Positions 7,390 through 15,787 of a stretch of 64,000 nucleotides of DNA are shown in pieces. The notes under the pieces were generated by a model. It saw only the letters and a list, made by a program, of their open reading frames with translations, was not told the DNA's origin and did no database searches. Origin of the DNA: Inhella proteolytica. GTDB lineage: Bacteria > Pseudomonadota > Gammaproteobacteria > Burkholderiales > Burkholderiaceae_C. The translations under genes were made by a program, and so were the position numbers. Where the stretch lies: assembly GCF_016093275.1 (NCBI RefSeq), contig NZ_JAEDAK010000015.1:1-64000 (forward strand). Direction: 5' to 3'. Every line of letters begins with the position of its first letter. The stretch's first letter is position 1.

Positions 7390-7436
7390 GGCCTGTTAAC
7401 GCTACGCGAAGCTCCGCGTAGCGTTAACAGGCCCTA
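7387..7436. repeat. short palindromic element, solo hairpin form (50 bp)
   Basis: A perfect 22-bp inverted repeat with a six-base loop begins TAGGGCCTGTT and ends AACAGGCCCTA, the same termini as the 271-bp element at 4674-4944. It has no internal arms. Its first three bases are the stop codon of the LysR gene. It could act as a transcription terminator by its stem, but no T-run follows on either side. Confidence 0.8.
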
Positions 7437-7501
7437 ACCCCGGCGGGGGCATCGTGAAGACATCACAACACCGGCCTCCGAATTTCAATATGATGCGCAA
7501 C

Positions 7502-8101
7502 ATGCGAAAAGCCAAACACAGCACCGCACCCAGCGCCCGCGCCGCCGCCAAGCAGGCCACGCACGAGCGCATCGTCCATGCCGCGGCGCGGGCCATCCGC
7601 CGCAGCGGCTTTGACGGCACGGGTGTGGCCGACATCATGAAGGAAGCCGGCCTGACGCATGGCGGCTTCTATGCCCACTTCCCCTCCCGCGAAGCGATGC
7701 TGGCCGAGGCCACGGGCCAGGCCTGTGCGGAATCGGCCGCGCGGGTGGCGGGCGTGGTGGCCGCGGTACCCCCGGGGCAGGCGCTGCAGGCGCTGCTGCA
7801 GGCCTATCTCTCGCCGGAGCATCTGGCGCAGATCGAGCAAGGTTGCCCGCTGGCGGCGCTGGGCTCGGAAACGGCCCGCCAGGTGCCCGAGGTGCGCCAG
7901 GTGACCACCCGGCACATCAAGGAAATGATCGACCTGATCGCCCGCCAGTCGCCCGACTGGGGGCAGCCCGCCGCGCATGAGCGCGCGCTGATGACCCTCT
8001 CCACCCTCGTCGGCACCCTGCTGCTGGCCCGCGCGGTGGATGAACCCGCCCTCTCCGACGCCCTCTGCCGGGCGGCGCTGAAGCAACTCACCCCGAACTG
8101 A
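7502..8101 (+). CDS. TetR/AcrR-family transcriptional regulator
   Basis: A 199-residue TetR repressor. The N-terminal helix-turn-helix (about residues 18-65) includes ATHERIVHAAARAIRRSG and DIMKEAGLTHGGFYAHFPSR, typical of the branch that controls oxidoreductase operons. The C-terminal ligand domain is variable. The start is uncertain: ATG codons at 7490, 7493 and 7502 and a GTG at 7454 are in frame; 7502 gives the normal short N-terminus. It lies just upstream of, and in line with, the oxidoreductase-SDR-hydrolase genes, whose promoter carries a palindrome it could bind. Confidence 0.85.
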   Translation: MRKAKHSTAPSARAAAKQATHERIVHAAARAIRRSGFDGTGVADIMKEAGLTHGGFYAHFPSREAMLAEATGQACAESAARVAGVVAAVPPGQALQALLQAYLSPEHLAQIEQGCPLAALGSETARQVPEVRQVTTRHIKEMIDLIARQSPDWGQPAAHERALMTLSTLVGTLLLARAVDEPALSDALCRAALKQLTPN

Positions 8102-8133
8102 CGCGCGTGGACCCAGCACCCTTTTCGCTCGCC

Positions 8134-8162
8134 TTTACATATGACGGTCATCATCTTTAAGT
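8134..8162 (+). promoter_or_regulatory. promoter with palindromic operator upstream of the oxidoreductase operon
   Basis: A -35 box TTTACA (8134-8139) and a -10-like TTAAGT (8157-8162) are 17 bp apart. The spacer contains the palindrome ATGAC-G-GTCAT (8141-8151). A repressor on this palindrome would occlude the promoter, and the adjacent TetR protein is the obvious candidate. The region is noticeably AT-richer than its surroundings. Confidence 0.5.
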
Positions 8163-8238
8163 GACAAGACCGGCCCCAATTCCCCGCCCTCCCCGCCCTC
8201 CCCGACCCACGTGCCCTGCGCGGCCCCCGAGAAAGACC

Positions 8239-9240
8239 ATGAAAGCACTCACCTTCCAACGCTATGGCAAGTCACCCGATATCGGCTTCAGCGAGCTACC
8301 GCGGCCCACGCTGAAGGATGACGAGTTGCTGGTGCAGGTTCACGCCGCGGGCGTGAACCCGATCGACCACATGATCCCGACCGGGATGTTCAAGCCCTTG
8401 CTGAAGTTCTCCTTCCCGGCCACGCTGGGCAGCGACCTGGCCGGCGTGCTGCTCGAGGTCGGCCGCCGCGTGACCCGCTTCAAGGCGGGCGACGCCGTGT
8501 TCGCCAGCCTCTTCGACCTGGGCCGGGGCAGCTTCGCCGAACTGGCCGTGGTGCCCGAACGCGCGGCGGCGCTCAAGCCTGCCAACCTGGACTTCGTGCA
8601 GGCGGCCGCCATCCCGATGGTGGGGCTCACCGCCTGGCAGGCGCTGAAGGAACGCATCCGCCTGCAGCCCGGCCAGAAGCTCTTCGTTCCGGCCGGCTCC
8701 GGCGGCATCGGCACCTTCGCGATCCAACTGGCCAAGGTCCTGGGTGCCCAGGTGGGCACGACCACCAGCACCGGCAACGTCGAGCTGGTGCGCCGCCTGG
8801 GCGCCGACGAGGTGGTGGACTACAAGAAGCAGGACTTCGAGCAGGTGCTGAGCGGCTACGACGCGGTGCTGGGCACCGTGCGCGGCGAGGCGCTGGAGAA
8901 GACCGTGGGCATCCTCAAGCCCGGCGGCACGATCGCCTCGCTGGTGGGGCCGGCAGACCCGGCCTTCGCACGCGCCCGCGGCCTGAACTTCGTGCTGGGC
9001 TTCGTGTTCGGCCTGATGAGCCGAACGATCCGGCGTCTGGCCCGGCAGCGGGGCGTCGGCTACTCCTTCCTGTTCGTGCGCCCCGATGGCGAGCAACTCG
9101 CCCAGATCGGCGAGCTGCTGCGCAGTGAGCGCATCCGCCCGGTGATCGACCAGGTGTTTCCCTTCGAGCGGGCGAAGGAAGCACTGGACTACCTCGCCCA
9201 AGGGCGGGCCAAGGGCAAGGTGGTGGTGCAGATGCGCTAG
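8239..9240 (+). CDS. NADP-dependent quinone oxidoreductase-like protein (MDR family)
   Basis: A 333-residue medium-chain reductase without zinc ligands, predicted to reduce quinones or activated alkenes using NADPH. Visible features are AAGVNPIDHMIPTG in the catalytic domain (residues 35-49), the nucleotide-binding motif AGSGGIGTFAIQLAK (near 154-168) and the C-terminal RAKGKVVVQM signature. The ATG at 8239 is preferred to an upstream GTG. It is the first structural gene of a TetR-linked set with an SDR and an alpha/beta hydrolase, suggesting detoxification or catabolism of a lipophilic carbonyl compound. Confidence 0.85.
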   Translation: MKALTFQRYGKSPDIGFSELPRPTLKDDELLVQVHAAGVNPIDHMIPTGMFKPLLKFSFPATLGSDLAGVLLEVGRRVTRFKAGDAVFASLFDLGRGSFAELAVVPERAAALKPANLDFVQAAAIPMVGLTAWQALKERIRLQPGQKLFVPAGSGGIGTFAIQLAKVLGAQVGTTTSTGNVELVRRLGADEVVDYKKQDFEQVLSGYDAVLGTVRGEALEKTVGILKPGGTIASLVGPADPAFARARGLNFVLGFVFGLMSRTIRRLARQRGVGYSFLFVRPDGEQLAQIGELLRSERIRPVIDQVFPFERAKEALDYLAQGRAKGKVVVQMR

Positions 9241-9296
9241 CCACAACTCCCTGTCCGATCCCACTCTTTCTCCGCTTCACATCGATTGGAACCACC

Positions 9297-10001
9297 ATGC
9301 AGATCAAAGACTCCGTCGCCCTCATCACCGGTGCCAACCGCGGCATCGGCCTGGCCTTTGCACAGGAACTGCTGGCGCGCGGCGCCCGCAAGGTCTACGC
9401 CGCCGCCCGCGACCCGGCCACCATCACGCTGCCGGGGGTTCAGGCCCTGCGGCTGGACGTCAACCAGCCGGACGAGGTGGCGGCTGCCGCCGCGCTGGCC
9501 TCGGACGTGACACTGGTGATCAACAACGCCGGCATCGCCCAACCCGGCGGCTTCCTCATGGCCGATAGCGAAGCGCTCACGCGCCGCATCTTCGAGACCA
9601 ACTTCTTCGGCATGCTGCGCCTCAGCCAGGCCTTCGCGCCGGTGCTGCGGCGCCAGGGCGGCGGCGCCTTCCTCAACGTGCTGTCGGTTGCGTCGTGGTT
9701 GAACGGCGGTGAGCTGGCGGCCTACTCGGCCAGCAAGTCCGCGGCCTGGTCCCTGACCAACGCCCTGCGCCATGAGCTGGCGGCGCAGCGCACGCAGGTG
9801 CTGGCGCTGCACATGGCCTACGTCGACACCGATCTGACGCGCGGCTTCGATGTGCCGAAATCCAGCCCCGAGCTCATCGTCCAGCGCGCACTCGACGGTC
9901 TTGAAGAGGGCCTTGACGAAGTGCTGGCGGACGAACTGACCCAGCAGATCAGGCAAGGCCTGAGCGCCCCGCGGCCCGTCTACCTGCCGCAACTGGCATG
10001 A
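9297..10001 (+). CDS. short-chain dehydrogenase/reductase
   Basis: A 234-residue classical SDR that oxidises or reduces a hydroxyl/carbonyl with NAD(P). The cofactor motif ITGANRGIGLAFA lies at residues 9-21, NNAG at about 78-81, a catalytic serine in VLSVASW (around 127), and the active-site YSASK (near 142-146). The substrate is not predictable. It overlaps the hydrolase gene by four bases (ATGA), so translation is probably coupled, and it follows the quinone oxidoreductase by 56 bp in the same direction. Confidence 0.85.
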   Translation: MQIKDSVALITGANRGIGLAFAQELLARGARKVYAAARDPATITLPGVQALRLDVNQPDEVAAAAALASDVTLVINNAGIAQPGGFLMADSEALTRRIFETNFFGMLRLSQAFAPVLRRQGGGAFLNVLSVASWLNGGELAAYSASKSAAWSLTNALRHELAAQRTQVLALHMAYVDTDLTRGFDVPKSSPELIVQRALDGLEEGLDEVLADELTQQIRQGLSAPRPVYLPQLA

Positions 10002-10840
10002 CCGCGCCGCGCTGGACGCAGGCGCCGAACCGGACCCTGGAGGCGGGCGGCGTGCGCTTCGCCTACCGGGAACTCGGCCGGCAGCATGGCGGCACGCCGG
10101 TCGTGTTCCTGAACCACCTGGCCGCCGTGCTGGACAACTGGGACCCGCGCGTGGTGGATGGCCTGGCCACCCGGCATCACGTGATCGTGTTCGACAACCG
10201 CGGCATCGGCGCCTCCACCGGCGCGCCCGCCGATTCGATCGAGCAGATGGCGCTGGATGCGATCCGCTTCATCCAGGCGACCGGCTTCGCGCTGGTCGAT
10301 CTGTTCGGCTTCTCGATGGGCGGCATGGTGGCGCAGGAGATTGCGCTGCGCGAGCCGCAACGGGTGCGCCGGATGATCCTGGCGGGCACCGGGCCGGCGG
10401 GCGGCGCGGGCATCAGCCGGGTGGGCCGCATCGCCCACCTGGACCTGCTGCGCGGCCTTCACACCGGGCAGGATCCGAAGCAGTTCCTGTTCTTCACGCG
10501 CACCCCCTCGGGCATCGCCGCGGGCAAGGCCTTTCTGGCGCGCCTGCAGGAACGCACGCAGCACCGGGATCGGGCGATCACCGTGCGCGCCTACCTGGCC
10601 CAGCTGCGCGCGCTCAAGGCCTGGGGCCGCCAGCCGCCCGCAGAACTTTCTCGCATCCGCCAGCCGGTGCTGATCGTCAACGGCGACCAGGACCGCATGG
10701 TGCCGAGCTCGAATTCGCACGAGCTGGCGCGCCGGCTGCCGAACAGCACCTTGCTCATCTACCCGGACGCCGGCCATGGCGGCGTGTTCCAGCACCACGC
10801 CGATTTCACCCCCAAGGCGCTCGCGTTCCTGGCGAACTGA
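9998..10840 (+). CDS. alpha/beta-fold hydrolase
   Basis: A 280-residue hydrolase with the nucleophile elbow GFSMGG (around residues 104-109). An oxyanion-loop region precedes it (FLNHLAAVLDNWD). The acid is in VNGDQDRMVP and the catalytic histidine in DAGHGGVF near residue 261. Related proteins hydrolyse esters, lactones or peroxy-esters. It is the last gene of the TetR-controlled cluster, translationally coupled to the SDR by a 4-bp overlap. No signal peptide is visible, so it is likely cytoplasmic. Confidence 0.8.
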   Translation: MTAPRWTQAPNRTLEAGGVRFAYRELGRQHGGTPVVFLNHLAAVLDNWDPRVVDGLATRHHVIVFDNRGIGASTGAPADSIEQMALDAIRFIQATGFALVDLFGFSMGGMVAQEIALREPQRVRRMILAGTGPAGGAGISRVGRIAHLDLLRGLHTGQDPKQFLFFTRTPSGIAAGKAFLARLQERTQHRDRAITVRAYLAQLRALKAWGRQPPAELSRIRQPVLIVNGDQDRMVPSSNSHELARRLPNSTLLIYPDAGHGGVFQHHADFTPKALAFLAN

Positions 10841-10869
10841 ACCGGCCCCGCGCACCGCCCGTGGCGCGA

Positions 10870-10898
10870 TTGACTTTGCCGCGGGCCGTGGTTGAAAT
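10870..10898 (+). promoter_or_regulatory. candidate sigma-70 promoter of the metalloprotease gene
   Basis: TTGACT (10870-10875) and TGAAAT (10893-10898) are spaced by exactly 17 bp, 85 bp before the protease start. The match is good by eye for this GC-rich region. Confidence 0.45.
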
Positions 10899-10982
10899 GG
10901 CCCGCTGCGCCGGACCGTCGGTGGCCGCGCGCTCGGCATGACTGCTGGCTCGCACCGACACCCCGTTCCGGAGCACCGCCCC

Positions 10983-12656
10983 ATGGCCACCAGCCTGCCC
11001 ACCTACACCGGCGACACCACCAGCCTCGTTCAGCGCAGCGGCACCACCTTGATCGACGCCCTGATCGGTGGATCCAAATGGGGCACCGGGGGCGCTGGCA
11101 CCGGGGCTTCGGTGACCTTCTCCTTCCCGGCCTCCATCGCCGCGTTCGATACCCAGGCCGGCGTGGCCGGCAACTACGGTGAAAACGAACCCCTCGGTGC
11201 GGGCTTCGGCACCAAGCTGGCCGCCTTCACGCCCTTCAGCGCGGCCCAGCAGGAGGCCGCACGCCAGGTGCTGCAGGCCTTTGCCAATGTGGCCAATCTG
11301 AGCTTCACCGAGGTGGCGGCTTCATCCCCTGATGCCGGCGTGCTGCGCTTCGGCAATTCGGCGCCCCCGGGCATGGACGCCACCAGCTGGGGCGTGTCCT
11401 GGTTTCCGCAGGACTTCGCCGGGTCCGGCGACACCTGGATGAACTCCACCTTCCTCTTTCCCGAGGGCTGGGCACGCGGCACGCAAAACTTCCTGACCCT
11501 GCTGCACGAGGTGGGCCACGCGCTGGGCTTGAAGCACCCCCATGACACCGGCTTGTCGGGCGTGCTCACAGGCTGGCCCGACAACCCCACGGTGCTGCCC
11601 AAGACCGGCACCGACACGCTGACCACGCAGTCGACGCAGACCATGGTGATGGCCTACAACGACATCCCCGGCCGCGGCACCCTGGGCGAGCTGGCCCTGC
11701 AATCGGACTTCGCGCCCACCACGCCGATGCGCTGGGACATTGCGGCGCTGCAGTACCTGTACGGCGCCAACCTGGCCTACAACGCCGGCGACACCGTCTA
11801 CACCTTCGACGGCGAGGCCCGCTACAACCAAACCCTGTGGGACGGCGGTGGCAACGACACCATCGTGGCCACCGGCAACCGCGCGGTGGAGATCGACCTG
11901 CGCCCGGCGCAGTGGAGCAAGCTCGGCCAGCCGATGTCCTTCTCCACCCGCAATGCGGACAACTCGGTGAACACCGCACAGCCGCAATTCAACGACCCCT
12001 ACACCGTGTTCATCTACGACACGGTGACGATCGAGAACGCCACCGGCGGCAACGGCAACGACATGATCTACGCCAACGCAGTGGCCAACCAGATCGACGG
12101 CGGCGCCGGCATCGACACCACCGTCTACCTGGCCGCGCGCTCCACCTACGCCCTGGCGCGGGACGGCGCCGGCTGGACGGTCTCGGGCGGCGCGGCCGAC
12201 ACCGACACGCTGCGCTCGATCGAGCGGGTGCGCTTCGCCGACAAGGCCCTGGCCTTCGATACCGCCGTGGACGGCAATGCCGGACAGGTGGCCCAGATCC
12301 TGCGCGCCCTCTTCGGGCCGAGTGCGATTGCCAATCCCACCTTCGCCGGCATCGGCCTGAGCCTGCGTGACGCCGGCATGGGCTATGCGGACATCGTCGC
12401 GCTGGCCATTGGCACGCCCATCTTCGAACAGCTGGCCGGCTCGCGCTCGAACACCGACTTCGTGCGCCTGGTCTACAAGAACGTCATCGGCAGCGACGCC
12501 CCGCCCGAGGCGCTGGCGCAGTTTGTCGGCCTGCTCGACAACGGCACCTACACCCAGGCCTCGCTCGGGCTGCTGGCCTGCCAGATCGAGTTCAACACGC
12601 AGTCGGTGGAGCTGGTCGGGCTGGCGAGCACGGGGCTGGAGTTCATTCCGGCTTGA
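10983..12656 (+). CDS. secreted M10 serralysin-like metalloprotease with DUF4214-type C-terminus
   Basis: A 557-residue zinc endopeptidase of the serralysin/metzincin type. The catalytic motif is HEVGHALGLKH near residues 176-186, and the Met-turn is probably MVMAYND near 220. A beta-roll region follows, with glycine/aspartate calcium-binding repeats (GGNGNDMIYAN and GGAGIDTTVYL, about 353-385). The C-terminal ~100 residues (FVRLVYKNVIGSDAPPEA) resemble DUF4214. No Sec signal peptide is seen; RTX proteases of this kind leave through a type I secretion system, whose genes are not in the window. The ATG at 10983 is chosen; another lies at 10938. Confidence 0.85.
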   Translation: MATSLPTYTGDTTSLVQRSGTTLIDALIGGSKWGTGGAGTGASVTFSFPASIAAFDTQAGVAGNYGENEPLGAGFGTKLAAFTPFSAAQQEAARQVLQAFANVANLSFTEVAASSPDAGVLRFGNSAPPGMDATSWGVSWFPQDFAGSGDTWMNSTFLFPEGWARGTQNFLTLLHEVGHALGLKHPHDTGLSGVLTGWPDNPTVLPKTGTDTLTTQSTQTMVMAYNDIPGRGTLGELALQSDFAPTTPMRWDIAALQYLYGANLAYNAGDTVYTFDGEARYNQTLWDGGGNDTIVATGNRAVEIDLRPAQWSKLGQPMSFSTRNADNSVNTAQPQFNDPYTVFIYDTVTIENATGGNGNDMIYANAVANQIDGGAGIDTTVYLAARSTYALARDGAGWTVSGGAADTDTLRSIERVRFADKALAFDTAVDGNAGQVAQILRALFGPSAIANPTFAGIGLSLRDAGMGYADIVALAIGTPIFEQLAGSRSNTDFVRLVYKNVIGSDAPPEALAQFVGLLDNGTYTQASLGLLACQIEFNTQSVELVGLASTGLEFIPA

Positions 12657-12723
12657 GCGGGCGCCGGAAGGCCCTTCGCGCATCCACCTGCCGATGCGGG
12701 TCGCCGGGCGTGGTGGACCGAAC

Positions 12724-13362
12724 TCAGCCGCGCGCGCGCCGCTTCGCCAGCCCGACGCCGAGCAGGCCGAGGCCCGCCAGCGCCAGCGACATCGGCTCGG
12801 GCACGTGCTGACCGGCATCGCTGCCCACCGTCAGGTTGTCGATCTGGAAGTAGCCGCCCGTCGTGGCCACCCCGCCCGCCAGGCCGAAGTGGATGGACTT
12901 GATGTCCATGCTTGAGGTCAGGCCCCAGAACGAGCCGGCGCCACTGACCAGCAGCTCTTCGACGGAGTCATCACCAAAGGTGATGCGAGCGAAGTACGAG
13001 TTGTCGGAGGCCACCACGTCCAGACCCACGCCGAAGACGCCACTGGCATCGCCCACCGAGGTGGAAGTGAAGTCGAGCAGGAACGAACCATTGCAGCCCG
13101 CGCAGTACATCCCGCCCGTCACGATGTTCCAGTCGGAAAAGCCGGTGGTCGTGTACTTGGTTTCATTCAACACGGCGCCCATGGCCGCATTGCTGAGGAT
13201 CGCGAAGCTGCCGCCATAGCCCGGGTTCTGGTAGTCGTCGGTCACGCTGGCGGCGAGCTGGCTCTGGAACAACGCCCGGTTGTTGTACTGCACAGGGGCC
13301 GCAAACGCCGGAGCGAGCAACGAGCTGGCAAGGGCAAAGGTGGCAAGGGTGGTGTTCCGCAT
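12724..13362 (-). CDS. PEP-CTERM sorting domain protein
   Basis: A 212-residue exported protein. It starts with a signal peptide (MRNTTLATFALASSLLAPAFA). It ends with the PEP-CTERM tripartite signal: VPEP, a hydrophobic helix (LALAGLGLLGVGLA) and a basic tail. This signal is cut and anchored by an exosortase, usually in organisms making exopolysaccharide. The body is beta-rich and contains a CAGC dicysteine motif; its role is unknown. The start at 13362 is fixed by the signal peptide. It converges on the metalloprotease gene. Confidence 0.85.
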   Translation of the reverse strand: MRNTTLATFALASSLLAPAFAAPVQYNNRALFQSQLAASVTDDYQNPGYGGSFAILSNAAMGAVLNETKYTTTGFSDWNIVTGGMYCAGCNGSFLLDFTSTSVGDASGVFGVGLDVVASDNSYFARITFGDDSVEELLVSGAGSFWGLTSSMDIKSIHFGLAGGVATTGGYFQIDNLTVGSDAGQHVPEPMSLALAGLGLLGVGLAKRRARG

Positions 13363-13569
13363 GGGTGGGTCCTGGGCTGAAGGATCGCCGCCCGATTGGC
13401 GGCCTGGCATCCAAGCAAAAAGTCGGCCGAAGGCTGTAACGGCAATTCGGATCAACGGCTTATCGCGGCAATCGGAAAGCCGCCCGGCAGGTGAGTCAAA
13501 TCGGCCGACAGCACGAAGCGGCGCGGCTCACCCTTTCTAGAATCCCGCCCCTTTTGCCCATCCGGCGCC

Positions 13570-14367
13570 ATGGACATCGTCGTCAAAGAAGAACTCAAGG
13601 CCTACATCGACCCTTTGACGCCGGAGGAACACGACGCCCTGGAGCGCAGCCTGCTGGCCGAAGGCTGCCGCGACGCGCTGGTGCTGTGGGGCCATGTGCT
13701 GGTGGATGGCCACAACCGATACGGCATCTGCCGCAAGCACGGCCTGCCTTTCCAGACGGTGCAGAACCCGCGCTTCCAGTCCCTAGAGGACGTGCAGCTG
13801 TGGATGATCGACCAGCACCTGGGCCGCCGCAGCCTGTCGGACTTCCAGCGCGGCGAGCTGGCCCTGCGCAAGCGCGCCATCGTGGCCGAGCGGCGTGCCC
13901 GCGCCGCGGCGGCGGCACCGGAACCGGCCGCCCCTGCGGCGGCGGCGCCCGAGACGCCGTCGCCGGTCAGCGCCGAGGAGGCCCTGGCCACGCGCGAGGC
14001 CCTGGCCAAGGCGGCGCGCCTGAGCAGCAACCAGGTGCAGCAGATCGAGAAGATCCAAAAGCAGGGCGCGCCCGAGCTGGTCAGCGCCGTCAAGGCGGGC
14101 ATGGTGTCGCTGAACGCCGCCGCCGCCGTGGCCAGCCTGCCCGCCGAGGAACAGGTGGCCGCCGCAGCTGCCGGGGCCGAAGAGCTGAAGCAGGCCGCCA
14201 AGCGCGTGCGCGAGGCCAAGCGCAAGGCCGCGCCAGCACCCGTGGAGACCACCGAACCAGCTGAAGGCGAGCCTGCTGACAGTGTGGAAACGCTGCGTCA
14301 GCGCGTGGCCGAGTTGGAGGCTGAGAACGCGGCCTTACGACGCGAGCTGCAGGCGCTGCGAGGCTGA
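13570..14367 (+). CDS. ParB-like N-terminal domain protein
   Basis: A 265-residue protein. The N-terminal ~90 residues resemble the ParB/Srx nuclease-like domain, with LVLWGHVLVDGHNRYGICRKHG containing the DGHNR motif typical of ParB-like proteins in plasmids and phages. A long alanine/proline-rich linker follows (about 105-135). A helical region (SSNQVQQIEKIQKQG) comes next, and a coiled coil closes the protein (VETLRQRVAELEAENAALRREL). No parA or centromere repeats are adjacent, so a chromosome-partition role is unlikely; it may be a DNA-binding regulator of phage or plasmid descent. Confidence 0.7.
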   Translation: MDIVVKEELKAYIDPLTPEEHDALERSLLAEGCRDALVLWGHVLVDGHNRYGICRKHGLPFQTVQNPRFQSLEDVQLWMIDQHLGRRSLSDFQRGELALRKRAIVAERRARAAAAAPEPAAPAAAAPETPSPVSAEEALATREALAKAARLSSNQVQQIEKIQKQGAPELVSAVKAGMVSLNAAAAVASLPAEEQVAAAAAGAEELKQAAKRVREAKRKAAPAPVETTEPAEGEPADSVETLRQRVAELEAENAALRRELQALRG

Positions 14368-14368
14368 G

Positions 14369-15787
14369 TCAGCGCGGCGCCGCCGGCAGCAGCAGGCGCA
14401 CCACCAGCCCCTGCGGCGCCTGCCCGCCCACCTCCACCCGGCCGCCGTGGCGCTCGGCAATCTCCTTGACGATCGCCAGCCCCAGCCCGCAGCCGCCGCC
14501 CTCGTGGGTGGCACGCACGAAGCGCTCCAGCACCTTTTCGTGCCAATGCGCGGGCAGGCCGGGGCCGGTGTCGCTGACGCTCAGGAGAACCTGATCGCCC
14601 GCGCGCTGCACCCGCACCGTGACCTCGGCGCCGCGGCCGGCGTACTGCAGGGCGTTGTCGAGCAAGTTGGCCAGGGCCTCGCGCAGCAAGGTGGGGTGGC
14701 CGCGCACCCAGGCGGCGGGCGCGCTGGGGTCGCCGCTGTCGTCCATGCCCAGATCCACGCCGGCAACCAGGGCACGCGGCACCCACTCGGCGGTGGTGTC
14801 GCGCGCCAGCCGGGTCAGGTCCAGCGGCTCGCAGGCTTGGTTGCTGCCGGCCTCGGGCTCGGCACGGGCCAGGCTGAGCAGCTGCCCCACCAGATGCGCG
14901 CTGCGGGTGGCGCCCTCCACCACGCGCTGCAGGCGCTCGCGCTGGGCGGGCTCGCTGGCGTCGGCCAAGGCCAGCTCGGTCTGGCTCTTCAGGCCGGCCA
15001 GCGGGGTGCGCAGCTGGTGGGCGGCATCGGCAATGAAGCGGCGCTGCGCCTGCACGGTTCGCTGCACGGCGTCCAGCAGCTGGTTGATGGCCAGCGCCAG
15101 CGAGCGCAGCTCGGCCGGCGCCGTTTCCAGCTCGATGGGGCGCAGATCGCCGGGCGCGCGCCCTTCCACCGCGCGGCGCAGCCGGACGATGGGCGCCAGC
15201 CCGGCCTGGATGCCGGCCCAGACGAGGAAGCTCAGGCCGGCCATCAGCACGGAGAGCGGCAGCACGGTGTCGAGCAGCAGGCGGCGGGTCAGCTCCTCGC
15301 GGTTGGCGCTGGAGCGCGCCACCTGCACGCGCATGGGGGTGGCGCCGCCGGCCTCGCCCACGGTGAGCAGCAGCGCGGCCACGCGCAGGCGCTGGGCCGG
15401 GGCCTCGTGGCTGGCGGGCAGCTCGCCGTCGTACACCAGGGGCTGGCCGGGCGTGCCGCGCGCCTGCTGCGGGGGCTCGGGCAGCTTGCGGTTGCCCAGG
15501 ATGAACTGGCCCGGCGGGCTGCTGACCATGTAGAGCAGCTTGTCCTCGGGGTCGGCCTCGAGGATGTCCTGCGCGGCGCGCGGCAGGTCGATCAGCAGGC
15601 CGGTGCCCAGCGGCTTGATCTGCCGCGCCAGCGCGCGCGTGGCCTGCAGCAGGCTGGCGTCCACGGCCTCGGTGGCGTAGCGCTCGGCCAGCTTGTAGGT
15701 GAACAGGGCCCCGGCCGCCCACAGCACCAGCTGCGGCAGTAAAAGCCACAGAAAGAGCTGGCGCCGCAGCGAGGCGGAGGCTTTCAC
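14369..15787 (-). CDS. two-component sensor histidine kinase (TctE/QseC-like)
   Basis: A 472-residue membrane kinase. Two membrane helices (about residues 10-30 and 150-172) flank a periplasmic sensor region. A HAMP-like linker, the HisKA dimerisation helix with phospho-histidine in FIADAAHQLRTPLAGLK, and the ATPase domain follow (N box LANLLDNALQYA, G1 DTGPGLP, G2 GGGCGLGLAI). The sequence is closest in feel to TctE-type sensors; the signal is unknown. The GTG start at 15787 overlaps the response regulator's stop by four bases, giving a translationally coupled pair. Confidence 0.9.
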   Translation of the reverse strand: MKASASLRRQLFLWLLLPQLVLWAAGALFTYKLAERYATEAVDASLLQATRALARQIKPLGTGLLIDLPRAAQDILEADPEDKLLYMVSSPPGQFILGNRKLPEPPQQARGTPGQPLVYDGELPASHEAPAQRLRVAALLLTVGEAGGATPMRVQVARSSANREELTRRLLLDTVLPLSVLMAGLSFLVWAGIQAGLAPIVRLRRAVEGRAPGDLRPIELETAPAELRSLALAINQLLDAVQRTVQAQRRFIADAAHQLRTPLAGLKSQTELALADASEPAQRERLQRVVEGATRSAHLVGQLLSLARAEPEAGSNQACEPLDLTRLARDTTAEWVPRALVAGVDLGMDDSGDPSAPAAWVRGHPTLLREALANLLDNALQYAGRGAEVTVRVQRAGDQVLLSVSDTGPGLPAHWHEKVLERFVRATHEGGGCGLGLAIVKEIAERHGGRVEVGGQAPQGLVVRLLLPAAPR

